A stretch of DNA of 64,000 nucleotides from Salinilacustrithrix sp034522155 (GTDB lineage Bacteria > Actinomycetota > Acidimicrobiia > Acidimicrobiales > Salinilacustritrichaceae), in the NCBI GenBank assembly GCA_034522155.1, contig JAXHLP010000003.1, forward strand, positions 372,001 to 436,000, read 5' to 3'. The notes below the pieces were generated by a model. It was not told the origin of the DNA. It made no database searches and was given only the letters and a program-made list of their open reading frames with translations. The position numbers and the translations under genes are program-made. This document shows, in pieces, positions 16,000-26,394 of this stretch (its first letter is position 1; each line of letters opens with the position of its first letter).

Positions 16000-17229
16000 T
16001 CAGGTGGGCTCGGACGCGATGTCGCTGCGGTGGTGCATGCCGTCCCAGCTGATGCGCTCGACCCCGGTGTAGGCGCGGGCGCGAGCCTCGTCGATGGTGG
16101 GACCCGAGCCGACCACGTACAGCACGCGGCCCCCCGAGGTCACCAGTCCGTCGGTGTCGGCGGCACCGACGCCGGCGTAGAACACCTCGACGCCGGCGAG
16201 GTCGGCGACCTCGGCCAACCCGCCGATGAGGTCGCCGGTCTGGGGCGATGCCGGGTAGTGCCGGGCTGCACAGGCCACGGCCACGCATGCGTCGTCGGTG
16301 AACGTGGGCTCGTGGTCGAGATGGCCGTCGGCCGCCTCGGTGAGCAGCTGGGCGAGGTCGCTGGTGACCCGGGGCAGCACGACCTGCGCCTCGGGATCGC
16401 CGAAGCGGACGTTGTACTCGAGGAGCTTGGGACCGTCGTCGGTGAGCATCAAGCCGGCGTAGAGCACACCCCGGTAGTCGATGCCGCGCGCCCGCAGCTC
16501 GACCAGCGTCGGGCCGACGAAGTCGTCGAGCACCGAACGGACCACCGACTCGTCGGCGCTGGGCACCGGCGAGTAGGCGCCCATGCCCCCGGTGTTGGGG
16601 CCGGTGCCGCCGTCGCCGACCCGCTTGAAGTCCTGGGCGGGCGCCAGTGCCACGGCCTTCTCGCCGTCGCACACCGCCAGGACGCTCAGCTCGGGGCCGA
16701 CCAGGCACTCCTCGATCACCACGGTGCGGCCCGCACCGCCGAAGCTGTCGCCGGCGAGCTTGGCCCGGACGTCGTCCTCGGCCTCGATCAGCTCGGACGT
16801 GACGAGCACCCCCTTGCCGGAGGCGAGGCCATCGGTCTTGACCACGTACGGACCGGGCAGGTCGCGGAGGAAGTCGAGCGCCGGGGCGAGCTCGTTGAAC
16901 GCGCCGTACCGGGCGGTGGGCACGCCGGCGGCGGCCACGACCTCCTTCATCCACGCCTTGGAGCCCTCGAGCCGCGCACCGTCGGCGCCGGGACCGAAGA
17001 CCCGCTTTCCCTGGGCCCGCAGCCGGTCGGCGAGTCCGTCGACCAGCGGCGCTTCGGGACCGATCACGAACAGGTCGGCGTCGAGCTCCTCCGGCGGCGT
17101 GTCGACCGAACCGGGGATGCCCGGGCTGCCGGGGGTGACGGCGACCTCGGCCGTCCGCCCGAGCACGGCCGCGAGCGCATGCTCCCGCCCCCCGGAACCG
17201 ACAACGACGACGGAACTCACATCGGACAC
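16000..17229 (-). CDS. purD: Phosphoribosylamine-glycine ligase (GAR synthetase)
   Basis: PurD ligates phosphoribosylamine with glycine using ATP. With the GTG at 17229 it is 409 residues. The N-domain starts VVVVGSGGREHALAAVL. The ATP-grasp domain contains GPYVVKTDGLASGKGVLVTS, GTGPNTGGMGAYSPVP and LLEYNVRFGDPEAQVVLPR, all diagnostic. A TAGTGT hexamer (17237-17242) ends 7 bases before GTG 17229, while the earlier GTG at 17238 overlaps it; I therefore prefer 17229. It is followed by purE. Confidence 0.94.
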   Translation of the reverse strand: MSDVSSVVVVGSGGREHALAAVLGRTAEVAVTPGSPGIPGSVDTPPEELDADLFVIGPEAPLVDGLADRLRAQGKRVFGPGADGARLEGSKAWMKEVVAAAGVPTARYGAFNELAPALDFLRDLPGPYVVKTDGLASGKGVLVTSELIEAEDDVRAKLAGDSFGGAGRTVVIEECLVGPELSVLAVCDGEKAVALAPAQDFKRVGDGGTGPNTGGMGAYSPVPSADESVVRSVLDDFVGPTLVELRARGIDYRGVLYAGLMLTDDGPKLLEYNVRFGDPEAQVVLPRVTSDLAQLLTEAADGHLDHEPTFTDDACVAVACAARHYPASPQTGDLIGGLAEVADLAGVEVFYAGVGAADTDGLVTSGGRVLYVVGSGPTIDEARARAYTGVERISWDGMHHRSDIASEPT

Positions 17230-17236
17230 GGACCGC

Positions 17237-17242
17237 ACACTA
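17237..17242 (-). promoter_or_regulatory. -10-like hexamer TAGTGT for purD-purE
   Basis: Minus-strand TAGTGT lies 7 bases before the preferred purD GTG start. Confidence 0.45.
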
Positions 17243-17442
17243 GGAAACCGTGAACGAGACCAGGAACCGCACGGACGGAGCGGTGGCGGGGGTGCGGGGG
17301 GTGCGGGGGGTGCGGGGGGTGCGGGGGGCAGAGGCTCGCCGGAGCCCCCGCCGTGATGCGACTCGACGAAGTCGTGAGCATCACCGAGAGCTGGGCGCGA
17401 GCGGAGCGAGCCCGAACAGGTTCGACCGAGCGAAGCGAGGTC
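17239..17442. other. Non-coding stretch upstream of purD
   Basis: No gene is supported here. It contains the purD promoter hexamer, the G-rich tandem repeat, and at 17422-17444 a hairpin TCGACC-GAGCGAAGCGA-GGTCGA that abuts the 154-base repeat. Confidence 0.6.
17284..17330. repeat. G-rich short tandem repeat (GGGGTGCGG units)
   Basis: About five near-identical 9-10 base units of the form GGTGCGGGG run through this stretch, all G-rich on the plus strand. It lies in the 356-base non-coding gap between purD and purA. Runs of four or more G at short spacing could form G-quadruplexes or be a slippage-prone site; assemblers handle these poorly. Confidence 0.75.
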
Positions 17443-17596
17443 GACTAAGGAGCCGAGCGGATAGGGGCAAGCGAAGCGCGCCTACCCCGCCGGCTCCGGG
17501 GCCCGAGCGGCCCGCGCCGGCACGCCGGACGACGAAGGAGCAGCAAGAGCGGGAAGCACGGGGACCTGCGATAATCGCCCTTTCCGCGCAGGTCCT
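17443..17596 (-). repeat. 154-base exact repeat, copy 1
   Basis: Identical base for base to 35387-35540. On the minus strand it begins inside the purA stop codon and folds into GGACCTGCG...CGCAGGTCC (9-base stem), the palindrome CCGGC-GT-GCCGG, and a long GGAGCCG...CGGCTCC hairpin with an inner GGGTAGG/CCTATCC stem. No long open frame is conserved, and there are no transposase motifs or flanking target duplications. It resembles a REP/MITE-like structured element or a shared 3' terminator module. Confidence 0.85.
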
Positions 17597-18876
17597 AACT
17601 CGCGAGCTGCACGTACTGGTCGCGGCTCGGGCCCACGCCGAGGAGGGAGATGGGCACGCCGCACTGCTGCTCGAGGAACTCGATGTAGGCCTTGGCGTTG
17701 GCCGGCAGGTGGTGGGGCTCGGTGGCGCCGGAGACGTCGGTGTTCCAGCCGGGGAGCTCCTCGTAGATCGGCGTGCACTTGTGGATGACCGACTGGTTGT
17801 CGGGCATGCGCTCGATCCGCTCGCCGTCGAGGTCGTAGGCCACGCACACCTTGATGGTGTCGAAGCCGTCGAGGACGTCGAGCTTGGTGATGGCCAGCTC
17901 CGACAGGGAGTTGAGGCGCACGGCATGGCGCATCATCACCGCGTCGAACCAGCCGGGCCGGCGGCGGCGCTTGGTGTTGACGCCGTATTCCTGGCCGACG
18001 TCGACGATGGTCTCGCCGGTCTCGTCGAGCCAGCTCGGTGGGGAAGGGGCCCGAGCCGACGCGGGTGAGGTACGCCTTGCCCACGCCGACGACCCGCTCG
18101 ATGTGACGGGGCCCGAGGCCGGCGCCCACGCAGGCACCGCCCGCCACCGGGTTGGACGAGGTCACGTACGGATAGGTGCCGTGGTCGAGGTCGAGGAAGG
18201 TGGCCTGGGCACCCTCGAAGAGGATGTGCTGGCCGGCCTCGAGACCCTCGTGGACGAGGTTGACGGTGTCGGCCACGTAGGGCTCGATGGCGTCGCGGTA
18301 GGTGCCGAGATAGGTCTCGGCGATCTCCTCCTCGTCGACCGGCAGCTGGTTGTAGACCTTGGCCAGCACCGGGTTGGTCTCACGCAGGACGACGCGGAGC
18401 TTCTCCCGGAAGATCTTCTCGTCGTAGAGGTCCTGGACCCGGATCCCGACCCGCGCCGCCTTGTCGGCATACGCCGGGCCGATGCCGCGCTTGGTGGTGC
18501 CGAGCTTGTTGCGTCCGAGCCAGCGCTCGGTCATGCGGTCGAGCAGCTGGTGGTACGGGAAGATCAGGTGGGCGTTGCCCGAGAGGCGGAGCTTGTCGCA
18601 GTTGATCCCCCGTGTCTCGAGCATCTCGATCTCAGCGAGCATGACCTTGGGGTCGACGACGACGCCGTTGCCGATGACGGGCGTGATGTGGTCGTAGAGG
18701 ATCCCGGAGGGGATGAGCTGGAGGGCGAAGGATTCACCGTCGACGACGATGGTGTGCCCGGCGTTGTGGCCGCCCTGGTAGCGGACGACCATCGTCATCT
18801 CCTTGGCGAAGAGGTCGACGAAGCGGCCCTTGCCCTCGTCACCCCACTGGGTGCCCACGACGATGGTGGCCGGCAT
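17595..18876 (-). pseudogene. purA: Adenylosuccinate synthetase, interrupted by a +1 frameshift
   Basis: PurA makes adenylosuccinate from IMP, aspartate and GTP. From the ATG at 18876 (ATIVVGTQWGDEGKGRFVDL) the frame is normal through GGHNAGHTIV, TTKRGIGPAYADKAAR and VGSGPFPTEL. Near 18030 one extra base in a CC pair shifts the frame. The homologous sequence resumes in the next frame as LDETGETIVDVGQEYGVN and runs to the natural end LGVGPSRDQYVQLAS at 17595. Removing one base restores a full-length protein of about 426 residues. Because the rest is perfectly conserved, a sequencing or assembly error is more likely than decay. A GGAAAGGG ribosome site precedes the start. Confidence 0.88.
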
Positions 18877-18947
18877 GGCGGACCCTTTCCGAGCTCTCGG
18901 TCTGGCTGGCGGACGACGGACGGTTCGCGGCGGTGAAAACGACGAAC

Positions 18948-18967
18948 CGGCTCCCCCTGGGGAGCCG
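18948..18967 (-). terminator. Hairpin terminator candidate downstream of the amidase gene
   Basis: CGGCTCCCCCTGGGGAGCCG is an 8-9 base perfect stem with a 2-4 base loop. On the minus strand it follows the amidase stop by about 46 bases and is trailed by GTTCGTCGTTTTC, a weak U-rich tract. It also separates amidase transcription from purA. Confidence 0.6.
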
Positions 18968-19013
18968 TTGATCCAGGGTACCCCACCCCGCCGACAGCAC
19001 CCGAACGGGTGGG

Positions 19014-20534
19014 TCAGGTGGTCGCGGCCCGGCCCGTGGGCGCAACCTGTGGCCACGGTCGTTCCCGCTCCACGGCCAGCGCGACGTCGAAGAGGAGCGC
19101 GTCCTCGTGGTGGCGGCCGAGCACCTGCAGGCCCACGGGCAGGCCGTCGATGGTGCCGGCCGGGATCGACACCGCCGGGTTCCCGTAGATGTTGGAGACG
19201 ATGGTGAGTGCGCCCATCCCGACGAGGTCGGGGAAGAAGCGGGTGGCCGCATCGAGCAGGCGGTTGGGGACGCTCGGGGCGAAGCCGGCCGCCGTCCGCA
19301 CGGTGCCCAGCAGGCCCCGGTAGAGCCAGGTGGCCACGTCGCTGGTCTGGGCCCACTCGATGAAGCTGTCGGTCGGGCTCGACGTGGTCCACTCGGCGGG
19401 AAACGCTGGACCGGGATTGGTCGACGCGATGATGAAGTCGACGTCGGCGAAGGTCTCGGCCATGAGCTCGTTGGTCTCGACGCGCATCTTCTCCGCTGCG
19501 GCCGCGGTGTGGAGGTTGTAGACACCGGTGGCGAGGCGGAGCCCGAGTGCGACCTCGCCGGTCATGTCCTCGGCGCAGCCGGGCCAGCGGCGGCCGAGGT
19601 CGGCGAGCAGGGTGGCGAGGTTGCCCATCGCCCACTGCGCCGCGAGGTTGGGCGGCTCGACCCGGCGGTCGACCAGCACCATCCCGGTGTCGGCCACCAG
19701 CTTCTCGGCCTCAGCCCGGACGAGCTCCTCGACACCGGGCTCGAGCGTGACCCCACCGAGATCGGGCACGAGCGCCACCCGCTTGCCGGCCAGGTCGTGG
19801 CGGCCGAGGCCGGCCTCGAAGCTCGGATGCCTGGGCAGGCTCGTGGGGTCGGCCGGATGGTGGCCGGTCACGACGTCGTAGTAGCGGGCGGCGTCGCGGA
19901 CCGACCGGGCGAGGTTGCCGAGCACCACGGTGTGCGGGCGCATGTAGGCGCCCGGGCTGCGCGGCGTGCGACCGAAGGTCCCCTTCATCCCGAGCAGGCC
20001 GGTGTAGCCGGCCGGGATGCGGATGGAACCGCCGCCGTCCCCACCGGTGGCGAGGCTCACGAGGCCGCCGGCCACCGCCGAGCCGGAGCCACCCGAGGAT
20101 CCCCCGCAGGTTCGGCCGTGCTGCCACGGGTTGTGCGTGACGCCGTTGAGCCGGGTGACGCTCACGTTGAGCCCACCGAACTCGCTGGCGGTGGTGAGGC
20201 CGACCGGCGTCGCCCCACCCGTGCGGAGGAGGCGGTCGGTCACCACCGTGGTGTGGTCGGCGATCCGGTCCCGGAAGACCAGCGAGGCTTCGGTGTCGGG
20301 CCAGCCCTCGACCGCCTCGAGCTCCTTGATGCCGGTGGGCACACCACCGAAGGGCAACGACACGTCGGCCGTCTCGGCGGCCGCCGTCGCCCGATCGGGG
20401 TCGATGAAGGAGAAGGCGTTGAGATCGCTGGCCTCGATCGCGGCGAGCGTCGCCTCGAGCTCCTCGACCGGGCTGCGTTCACCCGCCCGGAAGGCGTCGA
20501 CGAGCGAGCAGGCGTCCCCGGTCCAGGTGTTCAT
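19014..20534 (-). CDS. Amidase signature family protein
   Basis: A 506-residue amidase hydrolysing an unknown amide. The Ser-cisSer-Lys triad is visible: the lysine in VPTGIKELEAVEGWPD (about residue 78), and the serines in the glycine-rich loop GRTCGGSSGGSGSAVAGG (about residues 140-155), followed by GGDGGGSIRIPAGYTG. Residues 400-500 contain SNIYGNPAVSIPAG and GLPVGLQVLGRH, usual for the C-terminal half. Substrate is unreadable: the family includes GatA, acetamidase, nicotinamidase-like and nylon-type hydrolases. There is no gatB or gatC nearby and the C-terminal region differs from GatA. The ATG at 20534 is chosen over upstream frames that read as noise. Confidence 0.87.
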   Translation of the reverse strand: MNTWTGDACSLVDAFRAGERSPVEELEATLAAIEASDLNAFSFIDPDRATAAAETADVSLPFGGVPTGIKELEAVEGWPDTEASLVFRDRIADHTTVVTDRLLRTGGATPVGLTTASEFGGLNVSVTRLNGVTHNPWQHGRTCGGSSGGSGSAVAGGLVSLATGGDGGGSIRIPAGYTGLLGMKGTFGRTPRSPGAYMRPHTVVLGNLARSVRDAARYYDVVTGHHPADPTSLPRHPSFEAGLGRHDLAGKRVALVPDLGGVTLEPGVEELVRAEAEKLVADTGMVLVDRRVEPPNLAAQWAMGNLATLLADLGRRWPGCAEDMTGEVALGLRLATGVYNLHTAAAAEKMRVETNELMAETFADVDFIIASTNPGPAFPAEWTTSSPTDSFIEWAQTSDVATWLYRGLLGTVRTAAGFAPSVPNRLLDAATRFFPDLVGMGALTIVSNIYGNPAVSIPAGTIDGLPVGLQVLGRHHEDALLFDVALAVERERPWPQVAPTGRAATT

Positions 20535-20559
20535 CACGGGGATCTTGACACCTCGCGGG

Positions 20560-21582
20560 TCAGGGGGTGGTCGTGGCCGCCTCGGCCTCGGCGGGACGGC
20601 CGGCGATGAGGCCGTCGACACCGAGGTCGACGAGCGAGCGGTAGAACGACTCGTTCTCCTGCTCCTGCGGCGAGTCCATCCAGACCCAGACTTCGAGGGC
20701 GTCGTCATGGGCCTTGGCAACGCTGTCCGGCGTGAGCACCTCGACACCCTCGAACGTCGGGGGCACCTGCACGACGACGTGGCGGTCGGCCAGCGGCTCG
20801 TCGGCCAGGAGCCACGCCGTCAGCTCGTCCACACCGGGGCTGGTGGCCACGTCGGGGGCGAGGTCGTGGAAGGCGTCGATGACCTCGGAATCGAACGACA
20901 CCACGATCGACGACTCGGTGCGGCCGAGGCGCTCGAGCTCGTCGGCCAGCGCCTCGGCGTTGCGGTTCCCGGCTTCGCCCTCGCCCTTGATCTCGATGTC
21001 GAAGGGAATCTCGGGGAACGCGTCGTGGAGCTCCTCGAGGGTCGCCATCCGGAAGTCCTCGGGCCCGTAGCCCTCGGGCGCGGGCGTGTCGCCGGTGCGG
21101 ACGCCGCGGAACACGTACTCCTCCTCGGGCCGGTCCTGGCACGGCCAGCACTCGGGGCTGAACCAGTACCCCTTGTCGAGATCCTGGAGGATGGCCAGCT
21201 CGGTCTCGGCCACCACCAGCGATTCGGGGGTGGTCTTGGCCGTGTCGGCGTCGTGGTGGATCACGACGACCCCGTCGGCGGTGGTGCGCACGTCGAACTC
21301 GAGGACGTCGGCACCAGCGTCGACCGCCTCCTGGAACGCGTACATCGTCGAGTGGGGCGCGGCCTGGTCGCCGCCGGCGTGGGGGATGTTGAGCACCTCG
21401 TCACCCGCCAGCAGCTCATCGACCGTGGGCGGGCTCGCCGGCTCGGTCGTGGTCGACCCGTCGGTGGTCCCGGTCGCCTCGCTGGTGGTCGTCTCTGTGG
21501 CCGCACCGCCATCGTCGTCGTCGCCGCACGCGGTGACGGCGAGTAGTGCGATGATCAGGACACTCATCAGGCGTGACCGCAT
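20560..21582 (-). CDS. Glycerophosphodiester phosphodiesterase family lipoprotein
   Basis: A 340-residue exported lipoprotein. Residues 1-20 are a signal peptide ending in the lipobox AVTAC, and an Asp/Thr/Ser-rich linker follows to about residue 55. The catalytic barrel starts IPHAGGDQAAPHSTMYAF, then ADVLEFDVRTTADGVVVIHHD. Classic enzymes read HRG...PENT at this point; here PENT is PHST, so the usual Glu metal ligand is replaced by His. Later IPFDIEIKGEGE supplies another acidic cluster. It probably hydrolyses glycerophosphodiesters or a related phosphodiester outside the membrane, but the change makes substrate assignment unsafe. The ATG at 21582 is fixed by the signal peptide. It is divergent from the ECF sigma gene. 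Confidence 0.85.
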   Translation of the reverse strand: MRSRLMSVLIIALLAVTACGDDDDGGAATETTTSEATGTTDGSTTTEPASPPTVDELLAGDEVLNIPHAGGDQAAPHSTMYAFQEAVDAGADVLEFDVRTTADGVVVIHHDADTAKTTPESLVVAETELAILQDLDKGYWFSPECWPCQDRPEEEYVFRGVRTGDTPAPEGYGPEDFRMATLEELHDAFPEIPFDIEIKGEGEAGNRNAEALADELERLGRTESSIVVSFDSEVIDAFHDLAPDVATSPGVDELTAWLLADEPLADRHVVVQVPPTFEGVEVLTPDSVAKAHDDALEVWVWMDSPQEQENESFYRSLVDLGVDGLIAGRPAEAEAATTTP

Positions 21583-21643
21583 CACGCCATGCTGCCACCC
21601 GGCGGGTGTAGGGAACCGGGCGACTCGGACGATGGAGGTGATG

Positions 21644-22201
21644 GTGAGCAACGTCTCCGCACCAGCGCCCGGCGGCCAGCGCCGACAGCTCGTCGAGCTC
21701 TACGACTCGGCCCTGCCCGAGGTGTACGGCTACCTGGCGTCGCGCTGCGGTTCGGCCGCCGTGGCCGAAGACCTCGCCTCGGAGACGTTCCTCGCCGCGG
21801 CCGACGCCGTGAACCACGGCAAAGTGGCGAACCTGACCGTGGCCTGGTTGATCGGCGTGGCCCGCCACAAGCTCGTCGACCACTGGCGCCGCACGGAACG
21901 CGAGGAACGTTCCCTCACCGCCGTCGGGTCCGAACCCGACGCCGACCACGACCCCTGGGACGTGCACCTCGATCTGCTCACCGCCCACCACGTCCTGGCC
22001 GGGCTCGGCGCCCACCACCGCAGCGCCCTCACCCTCCGCTACCTCGACGAGCTGCCCGTCCGGCAGGTGGCCGAGTGCCTCGGCCGGACCGAGGGCGCCA
22101 CCGAGGTCCTGCTCGTCCGGGCCCGCGACGCCTTCCGCGCCGCCTACCAGGACCTGTCCGAGCCGTCCGGAACCGGACCGACCGAAGGGAGCGATCGATG
22201 A
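21644..22201 (+). CDS. ECF RNA polymerase sigma factor coupled to a VOC protein gene
   Basis: A 185-residue ECF sigma factor. Region 2 spans LVELYDSALPEVYGYLASRC and DLASETFLAAADAV, then WLIGVARHKLVDHWRR. Region 4 is LGAHHRSALTLRYLDELPV, then VAECLGRTEGATEVLLVRAR. A near-perfect GGAGGTGAT ribosome site at 21634 favours the GTG at 21644 (ATG at 21641 is the alternative). Its stop overlaps the start of the VOC protein by four bases (ATGA). Pairs of this kind occur in actinobacteria, where the downstream protein may act as regulator or effector. Confidence 0.88.
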   Translation: MSNVSAPAPGGQRRQLVELYDSALPEVYGYLASRCGSAAVAEDLASETFLAAADAVNHGKVANLTVAWLIGVARHKLVDHWRRTEREERSLTAVGSEPDADHDPWDVHLDLLTAHHVLAGLGAHHRSALTLRYLDELPVRQVAECLGRTEGATEVLLVRARDAFRAAYQDLSEPSGTGPTEGSDR

Positions 22202-23340
22202 CCGGTCACGACCCCTTCGACGAGCTGGCCATGCCGGTCGAGCGCCAGGAGCCCCGTTCGAGCTTCGCCCGCGAGCTGCGGGCACACCTGCTCGAGCGCC
22301 TGGGACTCGACGACGAACCCCCACCCACCGTTCAGCTCCCCGAGAGGAAGCGCACCATGAGCACCACCACCCCGGCTCCCGCCGCCACGGCCACCACGGT
22401 CGTCCCGTATCTCGCCGCCCGTGACGCCAACGGCGCGCTCGACTGGTACACCGAGGCCTTCGGTGCGGTCGAGGTCATGCGCGTGGTCGGCGACGACGGC
22501 CGACTCGGCCACGCCGAGTTCACCATCGGCGACGCGCACTTCTACCTGTCCGACGAGTACCCCGACATCGGTGTGCACTCCCCCCAGGGACTCGGTGGCA
22601 CAGCGACGTCGCTGCACCTCACGGTCGGCGACGTCGACGCCCTCTTCGCCCGGGCAGTGGCGGCCGGCGCCTCCTCACTCGGCGACCCCGAGGACCAGCC
22701 CCACGGCAACCGCCACGGCACCCTCGTCGACCCGTACGGGCATCGCTGGATGCTGTCCCAGCCGGTCGAGGACCTGTCCGTCGCCGATTACGCCGAACGG
22801 GCACGGGGCTCGGGCTTCGAGGTCCGGGCTCCTGACGGGGACGTCGCCGCCGACATCCCTGGCCTCGCCGGCGGTGAGTCGATCCCCGTCGCCGACCGCC
22901 CCGGAACGGGCGGTGGCATCTGGGCGGCGGTGTTCTACCGCGACGCGCTCGCCGGCATCCGGTTCCTGGTCGACACCTTCGGCTTCGAGGAGCAGCTGGT
23001 GGTGACCGGCGACGACGACCGCTACGTCGTCCACAGCGAGCTGCGCTGGCCCGAAGGAGGCGTGGTCCAGGTCGGCTCCTTCGATCCCGACCGGCCGAGC
23101 CACCACGGCTACGCAGACCCCGCCGACGACCCGTTCATCCAGCGACCCGGCGACCAGTCGCTCTACGTCGTGACCGCCGATCCGGAGTCGGTGTGGGAGC
23201 GCTGCGGGCGCGCCGGTATCGAGGTCGTCAGCGCACCCGAGGAGCCGGACTACGCCCCTGGGACCATGGGGTTCTCGGTCCGCGACCCGGAGGGCAACGT
23301 CTGGTCGTTCGGCTCCTACGGCCTCGGCGCCGACACCTGA
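22198..23340 (+). CDS. Two-domain VOC (glyoxalase/bleomycin-resistance) protein with sigma-associated N-terminus
   Basis: A 380-residue protein. Residues 1-50 (DPFDELAMPVERQEPRSSFA, RELRAHLLERLG) are a short helical leader that I have seen on VOC proteins coded next to ECF sigma genes and that may contact the sigma factor (inference). Residues about 60-190 form one VOC domain (VVPYLAARDANGALDWYTEA), with HLTVGDVDALFARAVAAGA and DPYGHRWMLSQ. Residues 235-380 form a second (DALAGIRFLVDTFGFEEQLV, to VRDPEGNVWSFGSYG). No substrate can be assigned. The ATG overlaps the sigma stop (ATGA) with GAAGGGAG upstream, so the two are coupled. It is convergent with clpB across a pair of palindromic repeats. 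Confidence 0.85.
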   Translation: MTGHDPFDELAMPVERQEPRSSFARELRAHLLERLGLDDEPPPTVQLPERKRTMSTTTPAPAATATTVVPYLAARDANGALDWYTEAFGAVEVMRVVGDDGRLGHAEFTIGDAHFYLSDEYPDIGVHSPQGLGGTATSLHLTVGDVDALFARAVAAGASSLGDPEDQPHGNRHGTLVDPYGHRWMLSQPVEDLSVADYAERARGSGFEVRAPDGDVAADIPGLAGGESIPVADRPGTGGGIWAAVFYRDALAGIRFLVDTFGFEEQLVVTGDDDRYVVHSELRWPEGGVVQVGSFDPDRPSHHGYADPADDPFIQRPGDQSLYVVTADPESVWERCGRAGIEVVSAPEEPDYAPGTMGFSVRDPEGNVWSFGSYGLGADT

Positions 23341-23360
23341 ACCCCGACCCGCCCGCCGAG

Positions 23361-23420
23361 CAACGCGCCGATCGGCGCGTTCCTCCTCTATGACGGTAGT
23401 AACGCGCCGAACCTTCGACG
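23361..23420. repeat. Palindromic intergenic element, CGCGCCGATCGGCGCG type, copy 2
   Basis: AACGCGCCGATCGGCGCGTT is a perfect 20-base palindrome. After 19 bases comes AACGCGCCGAACCTTCG. TCGGCGCGTT and AACGCGCCGA pair to form a 10-base stem. It lies between the VOC gene and clpB, which are convergent. Confidence 0.8.
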
Positions 23421-23430
23421 GGCTCGCGCA

Positions 23431-23493
23431 AGACGACCGCGCCGATCGGCGCGCAACACCCACATGAGGGGACGAACGCGCCGAACCTCGTCG
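23431..23493. repeat. Palindromic intergenic element, CGCGCCGATCGGCGCG type, copy 3
   Basis: GACGACCGCGCCGATCGGCG begins the unit as in the purC-purS copy, followed by a 23-base spacer and GAACGCGCCGAACC. It is in tandem with the copy at 23361, which suggests local duplication of the element. Confidence 0.8.
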
Positions 23494-23528
23494 GGCGGAT
23501 GCCCGGCGGTCGCCGGGACAACCGCCCG

Positions 23529-26066
<2,538 letters not shown>

Positions 26067-26093
26067 GGATGCAGCCTATCGCCACTCAGGAAA

Positions 26094-26114
26094 GTTGACT
26101 ACATAACACTCAAC
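26094..26114 (-). promoter_or_regulatory. HAIR-like HspR operator upstream of clpB
   Basis: GTTGACT-ACATAAC-ACTCAAC reads as two 7-base arms separated by 7 bases. The known HAIR consensus is CTTGAGT-N7-ACTCAAG; 11 of 14 arm positions match, two of the differences being the outermost complementary pair. hspR is encoded 1.3 kb away. Confidence 0.8.
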
Positions 26115-26394
26115 TTCTTCAGCACCCGGGCGGCACCACCGGGACGCGCCGGGAGGCGCCGGCGTCCACCACGCGCCGGCGCCCTCCCAGGATCGGCCCA
26201 GCCCGGCACGACGTCTCCCGGCATCGTCACCCTGACTGAACTGTCGGCCGGTGCCCCGAACGCCTCTCCACACGGGCGACCGTGCCGACGACCACGTTAA
26301 GAGAAGTACCTGCCACTGTCAGTAGGTCATTGGTACTGTTCTGCGACGGCCTGCTCGGTGACGGCCTGACCAACCGGAGCTACGGTCCCTGCCC
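26115..26394. other. Non-coding gap between clpB and the oxidoreductase gene
   Basis: This 280-base divergent gap holds no supported gene. It contains AGTACC...GGTACT (inverted repeat arms near 26306-26338), a possible operator for the downstream oxidoreductase, and locally lower GC (GTTAAGAGAAGTACC). Confidence 0.5.
26381..26386 (+). promoter_or_regulatory. -10-like hexamer TACGGT for the oxidoreductase gene
   Basis: TACGGT ends 8 bases before the GTG start at 26395. Confidence 0.45.

Noticed and set aside
17405..17450. tRNA-like T-arm (GGTTCGA) near purA
   Set aside because: No acceptor or anticodon stem can be built around it; the sequence is part of an inverted repeat.
17443..17596. Insertion sequence
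   Set aside because: At 154 bases it is too short to encode a transposase, and no target duplication flanks either copy. A MITE remains possible but unproven.
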